A DNA stretch of 44,651 nt from an uncultured Alphaproteobacteria bacterium (GTDB lineage Bacteria; Pseudomonadota; Alphaproteobacteria; Bin95), in assembly GCA_938083135.1 (NCBI GenBank), contig CALLKY010000053.1:1-44651 (forward strand), in the 5' to 3' direction. A program made the translations under genes and the position numbers. Below the pieces are notes generated by a model. It was not told the origin of the DNA. It saw nothing but the letters and a program-made list of their open reading frames with translations, and searched no databases. Numbering within the stretch: position 1 is the stretch's first letter; each line of letters opens with the position of its first letter. Of the stretch, positions 33,912 through 44,072 are shown in pieces.

Positions 33912-36900
33912 CCGATGGCAAAGCGGCATCCGGACTATCTGGCATCTACACGGTTCCGCCGGGCGCAGATTTCCTGGGCACATTGGCAAAAGGCCTCGCG
34001 AGCCTTATTCCCGCTGCAAGCCTCGGTCAGACCAAGGTATTTCTGCCAACGCGCCGCGCCTGCCGGGCGCTGACGGAAGCCTTTCTGGACGGCCAGGATG
34101 CTGCTGGATTGTTGCCCGCAGCGTACCCGCTGGGTGACGTTGATCTGGATGACCTGGCGTTTCAAAGCGACATCCACGCTAGTGCTGCTGCGGAGGTCGC
34201 AATTGGCCTGCCGCCAGCCCTCGCCTCAACCCGGCGGACCCTTCTGTTAGCCCGATTGGCACAAGCTAAAGAACGCAGCGAACATGGTGCCGACATGCCG
34301 CTTCCAGCAGCCGTTAGGCTTGGCCGGGAGCTTGGACGTTTTCTGGATGATTTGGCGATTGACCGCGTAGACCCAGACGCCGTCAGCCAGATAGATGCAG
34401 GCGAATATGCGACCCATTGGCAGCGCGTTGTCACGTTCCTGGAAATCGTGATCAAGCAATGGCCGGACATGCTGGCTGAGCTTGACCGCATGGACCCAAC
34501 CGCCCGCCGCGAAGCATTGATTGACGCTCAAGCGCAAGCTTGGACGCACCAACCGCCCACCCAGCCGACGATCATCGCAGGCTCGACCGGCGCACAACTC
34601 GGCACGCGCGCGCTGATGTTGGCACTGCTGAAAGGCACAAACGGCATCATCGTCCTCCCCGGTTTCGAGAATGCTATCGATGATGATGGCTTCCGGCATA
34701 TTCGTGAAAGCCCAGGCCATCCGCAGCACGCAATGGCGACAGCGCTTGCGGCGTTGAACCTTAAACCGGCAGACGTGCAAACTTGGCCAGTGGATGCACC
34801 GGCTTCACCACGTGCCAACCTTGTTGTTGAGGCACTGCGGCCAGCGCGGGAAGCACAGAAGTGGCGTGCAATCCAGCCAAGCCAATTCACCCTTGCGATC
34901 AACAATCTTCAGCGCGTGGATGCTACGAGCCAGGACCAAGAAGCCCGCATAGCGGCGATTTATCTGCGTGAACAGCTGCAAATTCTGGCTTTGGAAAAAA
35001 CCTATCCCAAATTGGCGCTCGTCACGCCGGATCGGGGCTTGGCGCGCCGGGTCCGGGCGGAACTGCGGCGGTGGGAGATTGAGGCAGATGACAGCGCCGG
35101 TGAGCCACTTGGCCAGACACCACTCGGTGCCTATCTCCGCCTTGCCGCCCGTGCCTGCCGGCCTGGAGCGGGTGCCGTCGATATCCTCTCACTGCTGAAG
35201 CATCCATTGACCGCAGGCGGCATTAGCCGCGCAGAGTTTCGCGCCAATGCCCGTGCGCTTGAACGCACCGTATGGCGGGATGACAGGCACCAACGCCAAG
35301 CCCGCACCCTCGCTGATGCCGCCACGCTTCTGCATGAACTAGAAAAGCCAGATTTGGCAACATTCACTGAACGCGCGCACGATCTGATGGTGCCATTAAT
35401 CGAGCAACTCGCTGAGGGTGCCGCACTCCGCCCAATGCTGGAAGCGCACATCCGCGTTGCCGAAGCGCTGGCCGCCAGCGATGAGAGCGAAGGCGCTGCA
35501 GCGCTCTGGCAGGGCGATGCTGGCGAAGCCGCCGCCGCCCTACTCGCTGAGACTTTAGATGCGGCGGACGCTAGCCCATCGCTCGATGGCCGGGACTATC
35601 CTGAAAGCTTTGACGCGCTCATCGAAGGGGCTGCTGTTCGCAATAACCAAGCAGTCGGCTCGCCGATCCAGATCATGGGCGTATTGGAAGCGCGCCTCGC
35701 GGGGTTTGATGCTGTTGTACTTGGCGGGCTGGATGAAGGTGTATGGCCACGCCCACCTGCCGCCGACCCGTGGTTCAGCCGCGCCATGCGTAGGGAAATC
35801 GGGCTGACAGACCCGGAAAAGCGCCTTGGCCTTTCTGCCCATGACTTCGCGCAACTCCTGCATTGCCCCAACGTTCTGCTAACCCGAAGCCTGCTGCGCG
35901 ACGATGCGCCGACCAAGCCGTCGCGCTGGCTCGTCCGTCTGGATGCGGTTCTGGCAGCGGACGGTGCCTGCGCAAAATTGACTGATGGTCAGGAACGTTA
36001 TCGATATCTGGCGGCAGCGCTTGATCCAGCACAGGACATTGCAGCCTCCGAACCACCAAACTTCTGCCCGCCTATCGAGGCTCGGCCTCGCCGCCTTTCT
36101 GCAACGGAAATTGATACGCTGATCCTTGATCCCTATGCGATCTATGCCAAGCGCGTGCTCGGGCTGTATCCGCTTGGCGACCTAGACCCAGCGCCAAGCC
36201 CGGCAGACCGGGGACGCATTGTCCACGCAGCATTTGAATCCTTCCTGCAAAAATACGCTGACCACCTACCGGATGACGTTCTGGCCGCAATCCTGGAGGC
36301 GGGCGATGACGCTTTTGCCGAATTCGCCGACCACGCGGAAGCGCAAGCCTTTTGGCGGCCAGCGTTCGAACGGTCCGCACGCTGGGCTGCAGAGCGGGAG
36401 ATTGCACACCGCGAAGCCATCGCACTGACTAAAGCCCATGCAGAATTGAAGGGTGAAGCCGTATTCCAAGCACCCGGCGGGCCATTCATGCTAACGGCCA
36501 GGGCGGACAGGATCGACGCCAACGGCGACGGCACACTCGCAATCATTGATTATAAGACCGGTACCCCACCCACAAATAAGGCCATCGCAAGCGCCGACGC
36601 GCCGCAATTGCCATTGGAAGCCGCCATTGCCCGTCACGGCGCGTTCAAAGATGGCGATGGTGAAACCCTTGCTGCACTTGAAACATCGCTGCTCGCAATC
36701 TGGCAGTTAGCGGGCCGTGACGGCGGCAAGGTGACGGCTGTTGATGGTGAAGCCGCCGAATCCGCTATGGATATTGCATGGGAAGGCGTCCAACGGCTGA
36801 TTGCGGGCTTCGATGAGGCAGATACGCCTTATCTCAGCGAACCCCGTGCGGCCTATAATGAGGTACCCCGCTTTTCCAAATACAGAACGCTCGCCAGGCT

Positions 36901-36925
36901 CTCCAATGATGTGGAGGAGTCTTGA
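33908..36925 (+). CDS. addB: Double-strand break repair protein AddB
   Basis: AddB partners AddA in the helicase-nuclease that resects broken DNA ends. The 1005-aa protein opens with an inactivated helicase-like region (IYTVPPGADFLGTLAKGL, no Walker A lysine), as in other alphaproteobacterial AddB. It ends in a PD-(D/E)XK nuclease with Asp881-Tyr-Lys883 in IIDYKTGTPP. The nuclease region lacks the four cysteines that hold an iron-sulfur cluster in Bacillus AddB. Near the middle, GLDEGVWPRPP is a family signature. Its TGA overlaps the addA ATG. Confidence 0.95.
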   Translation: MTDGKAASGLSGIYTVPPGADFLGTLAKGLASLIPAASLGQTKVFLPTRRACRALTEAFLDGQDAAGLLPAAYPLGDVDLDDLAFQSDIHASAAAEVAIGLPPALASTRRTLLLARLAQAKERSEHGADMPLPAAVRLGRELGRFLDDLAIDRVDPDAVSQIDAGEYATHWQRVVTFLEIVIKQWPDMLAELDRMDPTARREALIDAQAQAWTHQPPTQPTIIAGSTGAQLGTRALMLALLKGTNGIIVLPGFENAIDDDGFRHIRESPGHPQHAMATALAALNLKPADVQTWPVDAPASPRANLVVEALRPAREAQKWRAIQPSQFTLAINNLQRVDATSQDQEARIAAIYLREQLQILALEKTYPKLALVTPDRGLARRVRAELRRWEIEADDSAGEPLGQTPLGAYLRLAARACRPGAGAVDILSLLKHPLTAGGISRAEFRANARALERTVWRDDRHQRQARTLADAATLLHELEKPDLATFTERAHDLMVPLIEQLAEGAALRPMLEAHIRVAEALAASDESEGAAALWQGDAGEAAAALLAETLDAADASPSLDGRDYPESFDALIEGAAVRNNQAVGSPIQIMGVLEARLAGFDAVVLGGLDEGVWPRPPAADPWFSRAMRREIGLTDPEKRLGLSAHDFAQLLHCPNVLLTRSLLRDDAPTKPSRWLVRLDAVLAADGACAKLTDGQERYRYLAAALDPAQDIAASEPPNFCPPIEARPRRLSATEIDTLILDPYAIYAKRVLGLYPLGDLDPAPSPADRGRIVHAAFESFLQKYADHLPDDVLAAILEAGDDAFAEFADHAEAQAFWRPAFERSARWAAEREIAHREAIALTKAHAELKGEAVFQAPGGPFMLTARADRIDANGDGTLAIIDYKTGTPPTNKAIASADAPQLPLEAAIARHGAFKDGDGETLAALETSLLAIWQLAGRDGGKVTAVDGEAAESAMDIAWEGVQRLIAGFDEADTPYLSEPRAAYNEVPRFSKYRTLARLSNDVEES

Positions 36926-39900
36926 TGGCTGATAATCCGACAGAACGCGCCGCCCGCAGTCAACGGATTGTCTCAACGCCCGACCTATCGGCCTGGGTCA
37001 GTGCCTCTGCCGGGTCCGGAAAAACCAAAGTGCTGACGGATCGGGCATTGCGGTTGATGCTGGCAGGTGCCCAGCCAGACCGCATCCTCTGCCTGACATT
37101 CACTAAAGCCGCCGCTGCCGAAATGGCGAACCGCATCATTAATCGCCTGAGCCTATGGGCCGCTGCCAGCCAGGACGCTCTCCGCGAAGACCTGAGCGGG
37201 ATGGGCACTTTCAACCCGCCGCCAGAAATGCTTGCCCGCGCGGCCACGCTGTTCGCAACCGTCGTCGATGCCCCCGGCGGGCTGAAGGTACAGACGGTGC
37301 ACTCCTTCTGCCAATCCGCACTGGAACGCTTTCCGGTAGAAGCAGGCGTGCCGCCAGGGTTCGCCGCCCTGGACGAACGCGCTGCAGCAGACCTTCTCCG
37401 CGAGGCCCGCGATGGCATGCTCCAGGATATTCTGGCAGGCGATGCTTCTGACCCACGATTGACGCCCGCCCTGGAGCGCTTGGTGCAACGGGCCACTGCA
37501 GACGCGTTTGATGAGCTTCTGAGGGCGCTATTGGCTGAGCGCGCACGGATCGATCAGCTTGGCGGGGCGGATGCTGCCACCCAAGCCGCTTGGCGCTTGC
37601 TTCAAGTCGATGCAGAAAGCGCGGACCCCGAGTTTGCCACGCGCGCCATTGCGGCACCGCCCAGTGACATAGAAGCCGCATTGCGACGCATAATGTCAGC
37701 ATGGGCAACAGGAAAGCCAACCGATACGAAGAAAGCCGACAAATTAGCCTCTTGGCTTTCCGCCGTGGTCGAAGATCGCGCGACTGCAATAGATCTTATA
37801 TTCGGTGCGTTTTTCAAAACCACCGGGGACTTGGGAGCACTTAGTAGTTGCGCGACTAAGGGCGTGCTTAGTGCCCACGATTGGTTCGAAGAAACGCACG
37901 CGGACTGCCTGGACTGGATCACCCATGCGCGTGAACGCCTTTGGGCTGCGGAGTGTGCGGCGGATACGGAAGCGGCCATCCGCCTCGCCAGCGCCATTGG
38001 CGAGCGCTATGCCCGCGCTAAACGGGTTGCGGCAGGGCTCGATTTCGATGATCTGATCCTGAAAACCCGCGACTTGCTGGAAGCGGATGGTGGTGCCGGA
38101 TGGGCGCTATACAAACTAGACGCAGGCATCGACCACATCCTGGTCGATGAAGCCCAAGACACAAACCCAGAGCAGTGGGCAATTGTTCACGCCCTCGCCG
38201 AAGAATTCTATCGCGATGGCGCGGATATGGGCCGCACATTGTTTGCAGTTGGTGATCCGAAGCAATCGATCTTCAGCTTCCAACGGGCTGATCCCAAAGA
38301 GTTTGCTAAAAGCCGGGCGCGGTTCAAGACCCTGGCGACAGGCGCAGAGCAAGAGTTCGAAGATCGGTCCTTGGATGTATCGTTCCGGTCCGTCCCCGCC
38401 GTCCTCCGCGCCGTGGACGCCACGTTTGCAGCACCGGCAGCGTACCAAGGCCTGGTGCCAGAGGCAGAGCCACCCGCCCATATTTCTGCCCGTCCCGGCC
38501 TGCCCGGGCGTGTCGAGCTATGGCCCCTGCTGGAAAAACCGGAAACAGCGGATACGCCCGACCGTTGGACGCCGCTAAAGGCCTACCCAGACGCCAATGC
38601 CAGCGTCGAGGCAGGGTTAGCAGCCCTTGTTGCTAACAAGATCGAAGACCTCCTCAATGATCCGAATGAACGCCTGCCACCGGGACCATCAGCGCCCCAA
38701 GGCCGCCGCATTCATGCCAGTGACATCATGGTTGTCGTCCAGACCCGAAGCCCATTCGGTGACCTGCTTACCCGCGCCCTGAAGACCAAAGATATCGCTA
38801 CCGCTGGCGTCGACCGGATGCGGCTGACGCGGCAACTCGCCGTTCGTGACCTGATCGCGTTGGGCGCAATCGCTATTCTGCCAGAAGACGACCTGTCCCT
38901 CGCCGTGCTGCTAAAATCCCCACTCATTGGGCTGTCGGAGAAGGCGCTGTTCGAGCTGGCGCATGGCCGACGCGAGCAACCGCTCTGGCGACGCCTGCAA
39001 GAGCGCGCAGCAGAACCAGGTTCAGCCTATGCAGAGGCGTGGGCCTTTGTCAGTGAAGCGCTCCGGCGCGCTGACTTCGAACCCCCATTCGATTTCTATC
39101 AATGGGCGCTCGGCGCAATGCGGGGCCGCGCCCGTATGATTTCTGCCATGGGTGAAGCCGCCCGGGACCCGCTCGATGCCTTTATGTCCCTGGCACTGGC
39201 CTATAGCGATGACAATGCGCCAAGCATGCAAGGCTTCCTTGGCTGGGTTGAAAGGGACCAAGTGGAAATCAAACGCCAGCTAGAAGAAGGTGCGTCGGGC
39301 GTGCGCATCATGACCACCCACGCCGCCAAAGGCTTGCAAGCGCCCGTGGTTTTCCTGCCGCAGACAACGCGCGGGGAAGCGACCTACAAGTTGGGTCTGT
39401 TCTGGACTGATACAGCGCAGGGCGTTGCTCCATTACTGGGGCCGACCCGCAAAGCGGTTGATCCAGCGGCGATCCGTGCTCTCCGTGAAGCCCGAACACA
39501 ACGCCAGGAAGAAGAGCGTCGCCGCCTGCTCTATGTCGCGATGACCCGGGCAGAAGACAGGCTTTATGTTTGCGGCTGGGAGACCAACCTAAAGGCGGAA
39601 AAGATGGCGCTGACCTGGCATGGTCTTGTTGAAGCTGGAATGCGCTCGCTCGATGATCACGTTGAGGAAGGCGTCTATTTCTCAGAAGCACCAATGCTGG
39701 TTTTAGACGACCAGGGTGATGGCGCATCTGTCGATGCTGTTGAAACGGACTCCAACCCCGACATCGAGCATACATTGCCCGGCTGGTGGCAGCAGCCGTT
39801 CGCGGCCCCACCCCGCGCGCCTGAAATCAAGGCACCGTCTAAGCTTGTGCCAGAAGCCGTGGCCGATATGTCGCCTGTACTTTCCCCCCTGGAATGGGGC

Positions 39901-40416
39901 CAGAAATCTGAACGCACCGCCACACGCTTTGGGCGCGGACTGATGATCCACAGCCTACTCGAACGCCTGCCTGCCCTGCCCCGTGAGGCCCGGTCAGAGG
40001 CCGCAACACGCTATCTAGCCCGTGCAGACGGCGTCACAGCGGCTGAGCAACACGATATCCTGAGCGCCGTAATGCGCGTCCTGGAGGACCCAGAATTTGC
40101 AAACATCTTCGACGAGAACGCACTGGCCGAAACGCCGATAGCGGGCACACTCGCAGGCCAACCCGTAGCTGGCATTATCGACAGACTGCTCGTGACAGAC
40201 GGCGAAGTGCTGATTGTTGATTACAAGAGTAACCGCCCGCCGCCGACAACAGCGGAAGCCACACCAGTTCCCTACTTGGCACAAATGGCGGTGTATCGGG
40301 ACTTGGCGGCGCAAGCGTTTCCAGGCCGAACAATCAAGGCAGCCCTTCTCTGGACGGAAGCCCCAAGGCTTGTCATTCTACCGGACAGCCTAATCATGCC
40401 ACACAGTTTAGCGTAG
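36925..40416 (+). CDS. addA: Double-strand break repair helicase AddA
   Basis: AddA is the UvrD-like motor and second nuclease of the AddAB complex, which prepares 3' tails for RecA. The 1163-aa protein has Walker A SASAGSGKT (Lys33), FTKAAAAEMANRI, DEAQDTNPEQW (Walker B), GDPKQSIFSFQRADP, and motif VI LLYVAMTRAEDRLYV. A C-terminal nuclease domain has Asp1099-Tyr-Lys1101 in IVDYKSNRPPP. The ATG at 36925 has GGAGGAG five bases upstream and was preferred over an in-frame TTG at 36922. Confidence 0.97.
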   Translation: MADNPTERAARSQRIVSTPDLSAWVSASAGSGKTKVLTDRALRLMLAGAQPDRILCLTFTKAAAAEMANRIINRLSLWAAASQDALREDLSGMGTFNPPPEMLARAATLFATVVDAPGGLKVQTVHSFCQSALERFPVEAGVPPGFAALDERAAADLLREARDGMLQDILAGDASDPRLTPALERLVQRATADAFDELLRALLAERARIDQLGGADAATQAAWRLLQVDAESADPEFATRAIAAPPSDIEAALRRIMSAWATGKPTDTKKADKLASWLSAVVEDRATAIDLIFGAFFKTTGDLGALSSCATKGVLSAHDWFEETHADCLDWITHARERLWAAECAADTEAAIRLASAIGERYARAKRVAAGLDFDDLILKTRDLLEADGGAGWALYKLDAGIDHILVDEAQDTNPEQWAIVHALAEEFYRDGADMGRTLFAVGDPKQSIFSFQRADPKEFAKSRARFKTLATGAEQEFEDRSLDVSFRSVPAVLRAVDATFAAPAAYQGLVPEAEPPAHISARPGLPGRVELWPLLEKPETADTPDRWTPLKAYPDANASVEAGLAALVANKIEDLLNDPNERLPPGPSAPQGRRIHASDIMVVVQTRSPFGDLLTRALKTKDIATAGVDRMRLTRQLAVRDLIALGAIAILPEDDLSLAVLLKSPLIGLSEKALFELAHGRREQPLWRRLQERAAEPGSAYAEAWAFVSEALRRADFEPPFDFYQWALGAMRGRARMISAMGEAARDPLDAFMSLALAYSDDNAPSMQGFLGWVERDQVEIKRQLEEGASGVRIMTTHAAKGLQAPVVFLPQTTRGEATYKLGLFWTDTAQGVAPLLGPTRKAVDPAAIRALREARTQRQEEERRRLLYVAMTRAEDRLYVCGWETNLKAEKMALTWHGLVEAGMRSLDDHVEEGVYFSEAPMLVLDDQGDGASVDAVETDSNPDIEHTLPGWWQQPFAAPPRAPEIKAPSKLVPEAVADMSPVLSPLEWGQKSERTATRFGRGLMIHSLLERLPALPREARSEAATRYLARADGVTAAEQHDILSAVMRVLEDPEFANIFDENALAETPIAGTLAGQPVAGIIDRLLVTDGEVLIVDYKSNRPPPTTAEATPVPYLAQMAVYRDLAAQAFPGRTIKAALLWTEAPRLVILPDSLIMPHSLA

Positions 40417-40444
40417 GTCGCACAAATGAAGCAGGCCTCATCCG

Positions 40445-40473
40445 TTGACGGATCGGGTGCCAGCCCCTAGCTA
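40445..40473 (+). promoter_or_regulatory. Possible trxA promoter
   Basis: TTGACG (40445-40450), a 17-base spacer and TAGCTA (40468-40473) lie 38 bases before the trxA ATG. The -10 box is weak. Confidence 0.4.
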
Positions 40474-40510
40474 GATTGTAACGAACACATCAATCGAAGG
40501 AATTACAGCC

Positions 40511-40831
40511 ATGGCCACGCGCCCCGTCACCGACACCAGCTTTGATCAAGACGTTCTGAAGAGCGACAAACCCGTTGTCGTCGATTTCTGGGCAGAATGG
40601 TGCGGCCCCTGCAAAGCGATTGGCCCGGCTTTGGAAGAAATTTCCGAAGAACTGGCCGGCAAAGTTGATATCGTTAAGCTGAATATTGACGACAATCCGG
40701 GTGTGCCAGGTTCCCACGGTATTCGCGGCATTCCCACGCTGATGATGTTTAAGGATGGCCAGCTGGCCGCAACCAAAGTGGGCGCAGCAGCCAAACCCGC
40801 CATCAAGGCCTGGGTCGAAGAGAATATTTGA
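40511..40831 (+). CDS. trxA: Thioredoxin 1
   Basis: The 106-aa protein is a standard cytosolic thioredoxin that reduces disulfides and supplies electrons to ribonucleotide reductase and peroxiredoxins. The active site WCGPCK (Cys31, Cys34) and the cis-proline loop GIPTLMMF are intact. AAGGAATT lies before the ATG. A separate promoter-like sequence upstream suggests independent expression from addBA. Confidence 0.97.
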   Translation: MATRPVTDTSFDQDVLKSDKPVVVDFWAEWCGPCKAIGPALEEISEELAGKVDIVKLNIDDNPGVPGSHGIRGIPTLMMFKDGQLAATKVGAAAKPAIKAWVEENI

Positions 40832-40947
40832 AGCCAATAGGGGCCACTCTTTAAGGTTCTTATCAAGCTTCTGTTAATCCTAGTTCCGCTAGCCTGAGAG
40901 TTGCAGCGCCGGATGTCATCCAGCGTGCAAAAACAGGCAGCGGCGCA

Positions 40948-43578
40948 ATGGATGATTTGGTCTCGGAGTTCATAACCGAAGCGGCGGAGGGCCTAGGCGC
41001 GCTCGACGTCGAATTGGTGACTCTAGAGCAGAATCCCAATAATCCCGCCATCCTGGGTGGCATATTCCGCATTATTCACACGATAAAGGGAACCTGCGGT
41101 TTCCTTGGCCTGCCACGCCTTGAGCTCTTATCGCACGCAGCCGAAAATGTGCTTTGCGACCTGCGCGATGGCGATCTCCAGGTCACGCCTGAAGCCGTCA
41201 CTCTGATCCTGAATACATTGGATCAGCTAAAAACGATTATCAGTGTTCTCGAAGAAACAGGCCTTGAACCTGAAGGCGATGATGCCGGCCTAATTGCCGA
41301 GCTAAACGCCATGGCGACCCCCGTCGCCCAAGCGGACACAGAACTAGATGATGATGGCATGATCGATCTCGGCCCGCCTGCGGCTGACGATCACAGCATG
41401 ATCGACCTTGGCCTGCCTGCAGTCGATGACATCCTACTTGAAACAATGCCGCCCATGGCTGTGGCTGAGGCCGAGGCTGACACGCCCGAAATACCTGCAG
41501 ACACAACGCCAGATGCGCCGCCACGGGAGATTGCAGCCGCTGCACAGAATATCCGCGTTAGCGTCAACCTTCTTGAAAACCTCATGACCATGGTTTCTGA
41601 ATTGGTGCTGACCCGCAACCAGCTCATGCAAACGATGCGTAATGAGCAATCCAGCGCATTCACAGGGCCGCTTCAACGGCTAAACCATATTACGTCTGAG
41701 CTGCAGGAAGGCGTAATGAAGACGCGGATGCAGCCAATTGGCAAAGCCTGGAACAAGCTGCCTCGAATCGTCCGTGACCTGTCCCAAGAGCTCGACAAAC
41801 AGGTCAATCTTGAAATGTTTGGCGCAGAAACCGAGCTAGATCGCCAAGTGCTAGAGATGATTAAGGATCCGCTGACGCATATGGTCCGAAACTCCTGTGA
41901 CCATGGCCTCGAAAGCGGTGCTGAACGCTTAGCCGCCGGCAAACCGGAAAGCGGCCGGATCACACTGCAAGCAGCCCATGAGGGTGGCCACATCGTCATC
42001 ACGATTTCTGATGATGGCAAAGGGCTTGATCTGGAGCGAATCAAAAGCAATGTGCTGGAAAAGGGCTTGGCCAGCAGCACAGAAATTGATGCGCTGACCG
42101 ATCAGGAAATCCTGCAGTACATCTTCAAGCCTGGATTTTCGACCGCATCCGCTGTGACGAACGTCTCAGGCCGGGGTGTGGGCATGGATGTGGTCCGCAC
42201 GAATATTGAACGCATCGGTGGCGCGATCAGTCTGCAGTCTACGGCTGGCCTCGGGATGTCTTTTTCGATCAAAATCCCTCTCACACTCGCCATCGTCGCA
42301 GCACTGATCGTCGAAGCCGGCGGTCAGCGGTTTGCGATCCCGCAAATCAGTGTCCTTGAGCTTGTCCGAGCGTCAGCAAGCTCTGATCATCGCATCGAAC
42401 ATATTGACCATACACCTGTCCTCAGGCTGCGCGACCGACTGCTGCCACTGCTGCATCTGGGCAATATGCTGGAACTTTCCGACGAAACCGTGAGCGGTGA
42501 CGCTGACAGCTTTATCGTCGTCGCTCAGGTTGGGAATTACTCGTTCGGCATTGTTGTGGACGAAGTGTTTGATACCGAAGAAATTGTTGTGAAGCCGGTC
42601 GCACCGCTGCTGCGTAAACTTGCTGTATTCTCCGGCAACACAATCCTTGGTGACGGCAGCGTCGTGATGATCCTGGATCCAAACGGCCTTGCGGAGAACG
42701 TTGGTGCAGCACGCGTCAGCCAGCAAAACAGCGCCGTCGACCGCCGCGCGCCCGAGGCCAAGTCTTCCAGCGATATGGTCTCACTACTGGTGTTCAATGC
42801 CGGCGATGGTGTGCGCAAAGCAGCACCTTTGTCACTCATTGCGCGACTGGAAGAAATGGCCACGAGCGACATCGAAATCGCCGATGGCCGCTTGCTCGCG
42901 CAATACCGTGACAGCCTAATGCCGCTGACACCGGTCTATCCTGAACTGGACCTACACGCCCGTTCGCGCCGCCCGATCATCGTGTTTAATGATGGGCCGC
43001 GCTGGGCTGGGCTCATTGTCGATGAAATTATCGATATCGTCGAACAGCCGCTCATCGCTGAAATCAAGGGTGAAATGCCCGGCGTGATGGGCGCAATCAT
43101 CGTAGATGGCCAATCCACGGAACTAATCGACACCGCCTACTATCTGACCCGTCTGCATAGCGACTGGTTTGCCACCAGTGCGAACACAGCCCCGTCAAAC
43201 AATGCGATCCTGGTCATCGATGACAGCCCGTTCTTCCGCCACCTGCTCAGCCCTCTGCTGCAACAGGCGGGATACGCCGTGACATCGGTTGAGAGCGCAG
43301 AGCGGGCCTTGGACTTGAAAGCATCGGGTGCCGCATTCGATCTCATCGTCAGCGATATCGAGATGCCGGGCATGGACGGGTTCACATTTGCGGAAACTGT
43401 GAAATCTTCACCCGAATGGGGGCATATCCCCCTGATCGCCCTTTCAGGAAAGCAAAATGTCAGCCGTCTTGAGCAGGGCCGCATATCGGGTTTCACTGAC
43501 TATGTTGGCAAGACAGATCGCGAAGGGCTGCTGGCAACACTCTCCAGTACGCTCGAGAGCGCTGGAGGCCGAGCATGA
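40948..43578 (+). CDS. cheA: Hybrid chemotaxis histidine kinase CheA with two CheW-like domains and a receiver
   Basis: The 876-aa kinase runs in this order. An HPt domain has phospho-acceptor His44 in HTIKGTCGFLG. An acidic linker holds a doubled MIDLGxPAxDD unit (137-162) where P2 would be. A dimerisation helix pair starts at NIRVSVNLLENLMTM (about 201). The ATP-binding domain has MVRNSCDHGLES (312-323), DDGKGLD and GRGVGMDVV. A CheW domain (about 444-585) is followed by a second, more divergent CheW-like domain (about 608-735) and a C-terminal receiver (752-870) with Asp803 in SDIEMPG and Lys855. Chemoreceptor arrays use it to phosphorylate response regulators. The receiver may act as a phosphate sink. 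The stop overlaps the cheW start. Confidence 0.93.
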   Translation: MDDLVSEFITEAAEGLGALDVELVTLEQNPNNPAILGGIFRIIHTIKGTCGFLGLPRLELLSHAAENVLCDLRDGDLQVTPEAVTLILNTLDQLKTIISVLEETGLEPEGDDAGLIAELNAMATPVAQADTELDDDGMIDLGPPAADDHSMIDLGLPAVDDILLETMPPMAVAEAEADTPEIPADTTPDAPPREIAAAAQNIRVSVNLLENLMTMVSELVLTRNQLMQTMRNEQSSAFTGPLQRLNHITSELQEGVMKTRMQPIGKAWNKLPRIVRDLSQELDKQVNLEMFGAETELDRQVLEMIKDPLTHMVRNSCDHGLESGAERLAAGKPESGRITLQAAHEGGHIVITISDDGKGLDLERIKSNVLEKGLASSTEIDALTDQEILQYIFKPGFSTASAVTNVSGRGVGMDVVRTNIERIGGAISLQSTAGLGMSFSIKIPLTLAIVAALIVEAGGQRFAIPQISVLELVRASASSDHRIEHIDHTPVLRLRDRLLPLLHLGNMLELSDETVSGDADSFIVVAQVGNYSFGIVVDEVFDTEEIVVKPVAPLLRKLAVFSGNTILGDGSVVMILDPNGLAENVGAARVSQQNSAVDRRAPEAKSSSDMVSLLVFNAGDGVRKAAPLSLIARLEEMATSDIEIADGRLLAQYRDSLMPLTPVYPELDLHARSRRPIIVFNDGPRWAGLIVDEIIDIVEQPLIAEIKGEMPGVMGAIIVDGQSTELIDTAYYLTRLHSDWFATSANTAPSNNAILVIDDSPFFRHLLSPLLQQAGYAVTSVESAERALDLKASGAAFDLIVSDIEMPGMDGFTFAETVKSSPEWGHIPLIALSGKQNVSRLEQGRISGFTDYVGKTDREGLLATLSSTLESAGGRA
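41356..41433 (+). repeat. Doubled 13-residue unit in the CheA linker
   Basis: Two consecutive 39-base segments encode GMIDLGPPAADDH and SMIDLGLPAVDDI, nine or more residues identical. They lie between the HPt and dimerisation domains. Confidence 0.8.
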
Positions 43579-44072
43579 ACCAAGGCCTTGCTAACTCTTA
43601 TGAATCCGCGAACGAGTCTGCTCGCAACATTCAGCAATCGTTTGTGACAGCAAGTATCGCCGGGCAGCGCATTGGCATCCTAATCGCCGAAGTACAGGAC
43701 GTGCTGAACAAGCAAAAAATCCATAAAATTCCCCTCTCCCCACCGGCTGTTGTTGGCGCGCTCAACCTGCGGGGTCGGATTGTTACGGCACTTGATCTCC
43801 GCCTTTGCCTTAATCTTGCGCCATGCGCCGCGCCAGAATCTGCGATGAGCATCGTTGTTGAGTATGAGAATGAGCTCTACAGCCTGCTCGTCGATGAGAT
43901 TGGTGACGTCGAGACGCCGCCGAGCCATCTTTATGAGCGCCCGCCAGCTACACTCGGACCTGCATGGCGTACCGTCTGTTCAGGTGTCTACCGCATGGAC
44001 GAAGCACTGCTGTTGACGCTGGATATCGCAAACTTGCTGGAAGTCACTGTCGACGGAGCGGTTAGCCAATGA
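43575..44072 (+). CDS. cheW: CheW chemotaxis coupling protein
   Basis: The 165-aa protein is a single CheW (SH3-like double barrel) domain that bridges chemoreceptors and CheA. It has TASIAGQRIGILIAEVQDVL, HKIPLSPPAVVGALNLRGRI (the family's core PxxVxGxxNLRGxI) and a late VCSGVYRMDEALLLTLDI. It overlaps cheA by four bases and the next gene by four bases, so all three are translated together. Confidence 0.93.
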   Translation: MNQGLANSYESANESARNIQQSFVTASIAGQRIGILIAEVQDVLNKQKIHKIPLSPPAVVGALNLRGRIVTALDLRLCLNLAPCAAPESAMSIVVEYENELYSLLVDEIGDVETPPSHLYERPPATLGPAWRTVCSGVYRMDEALLLTLDIANLLEVTVDGAVSQ

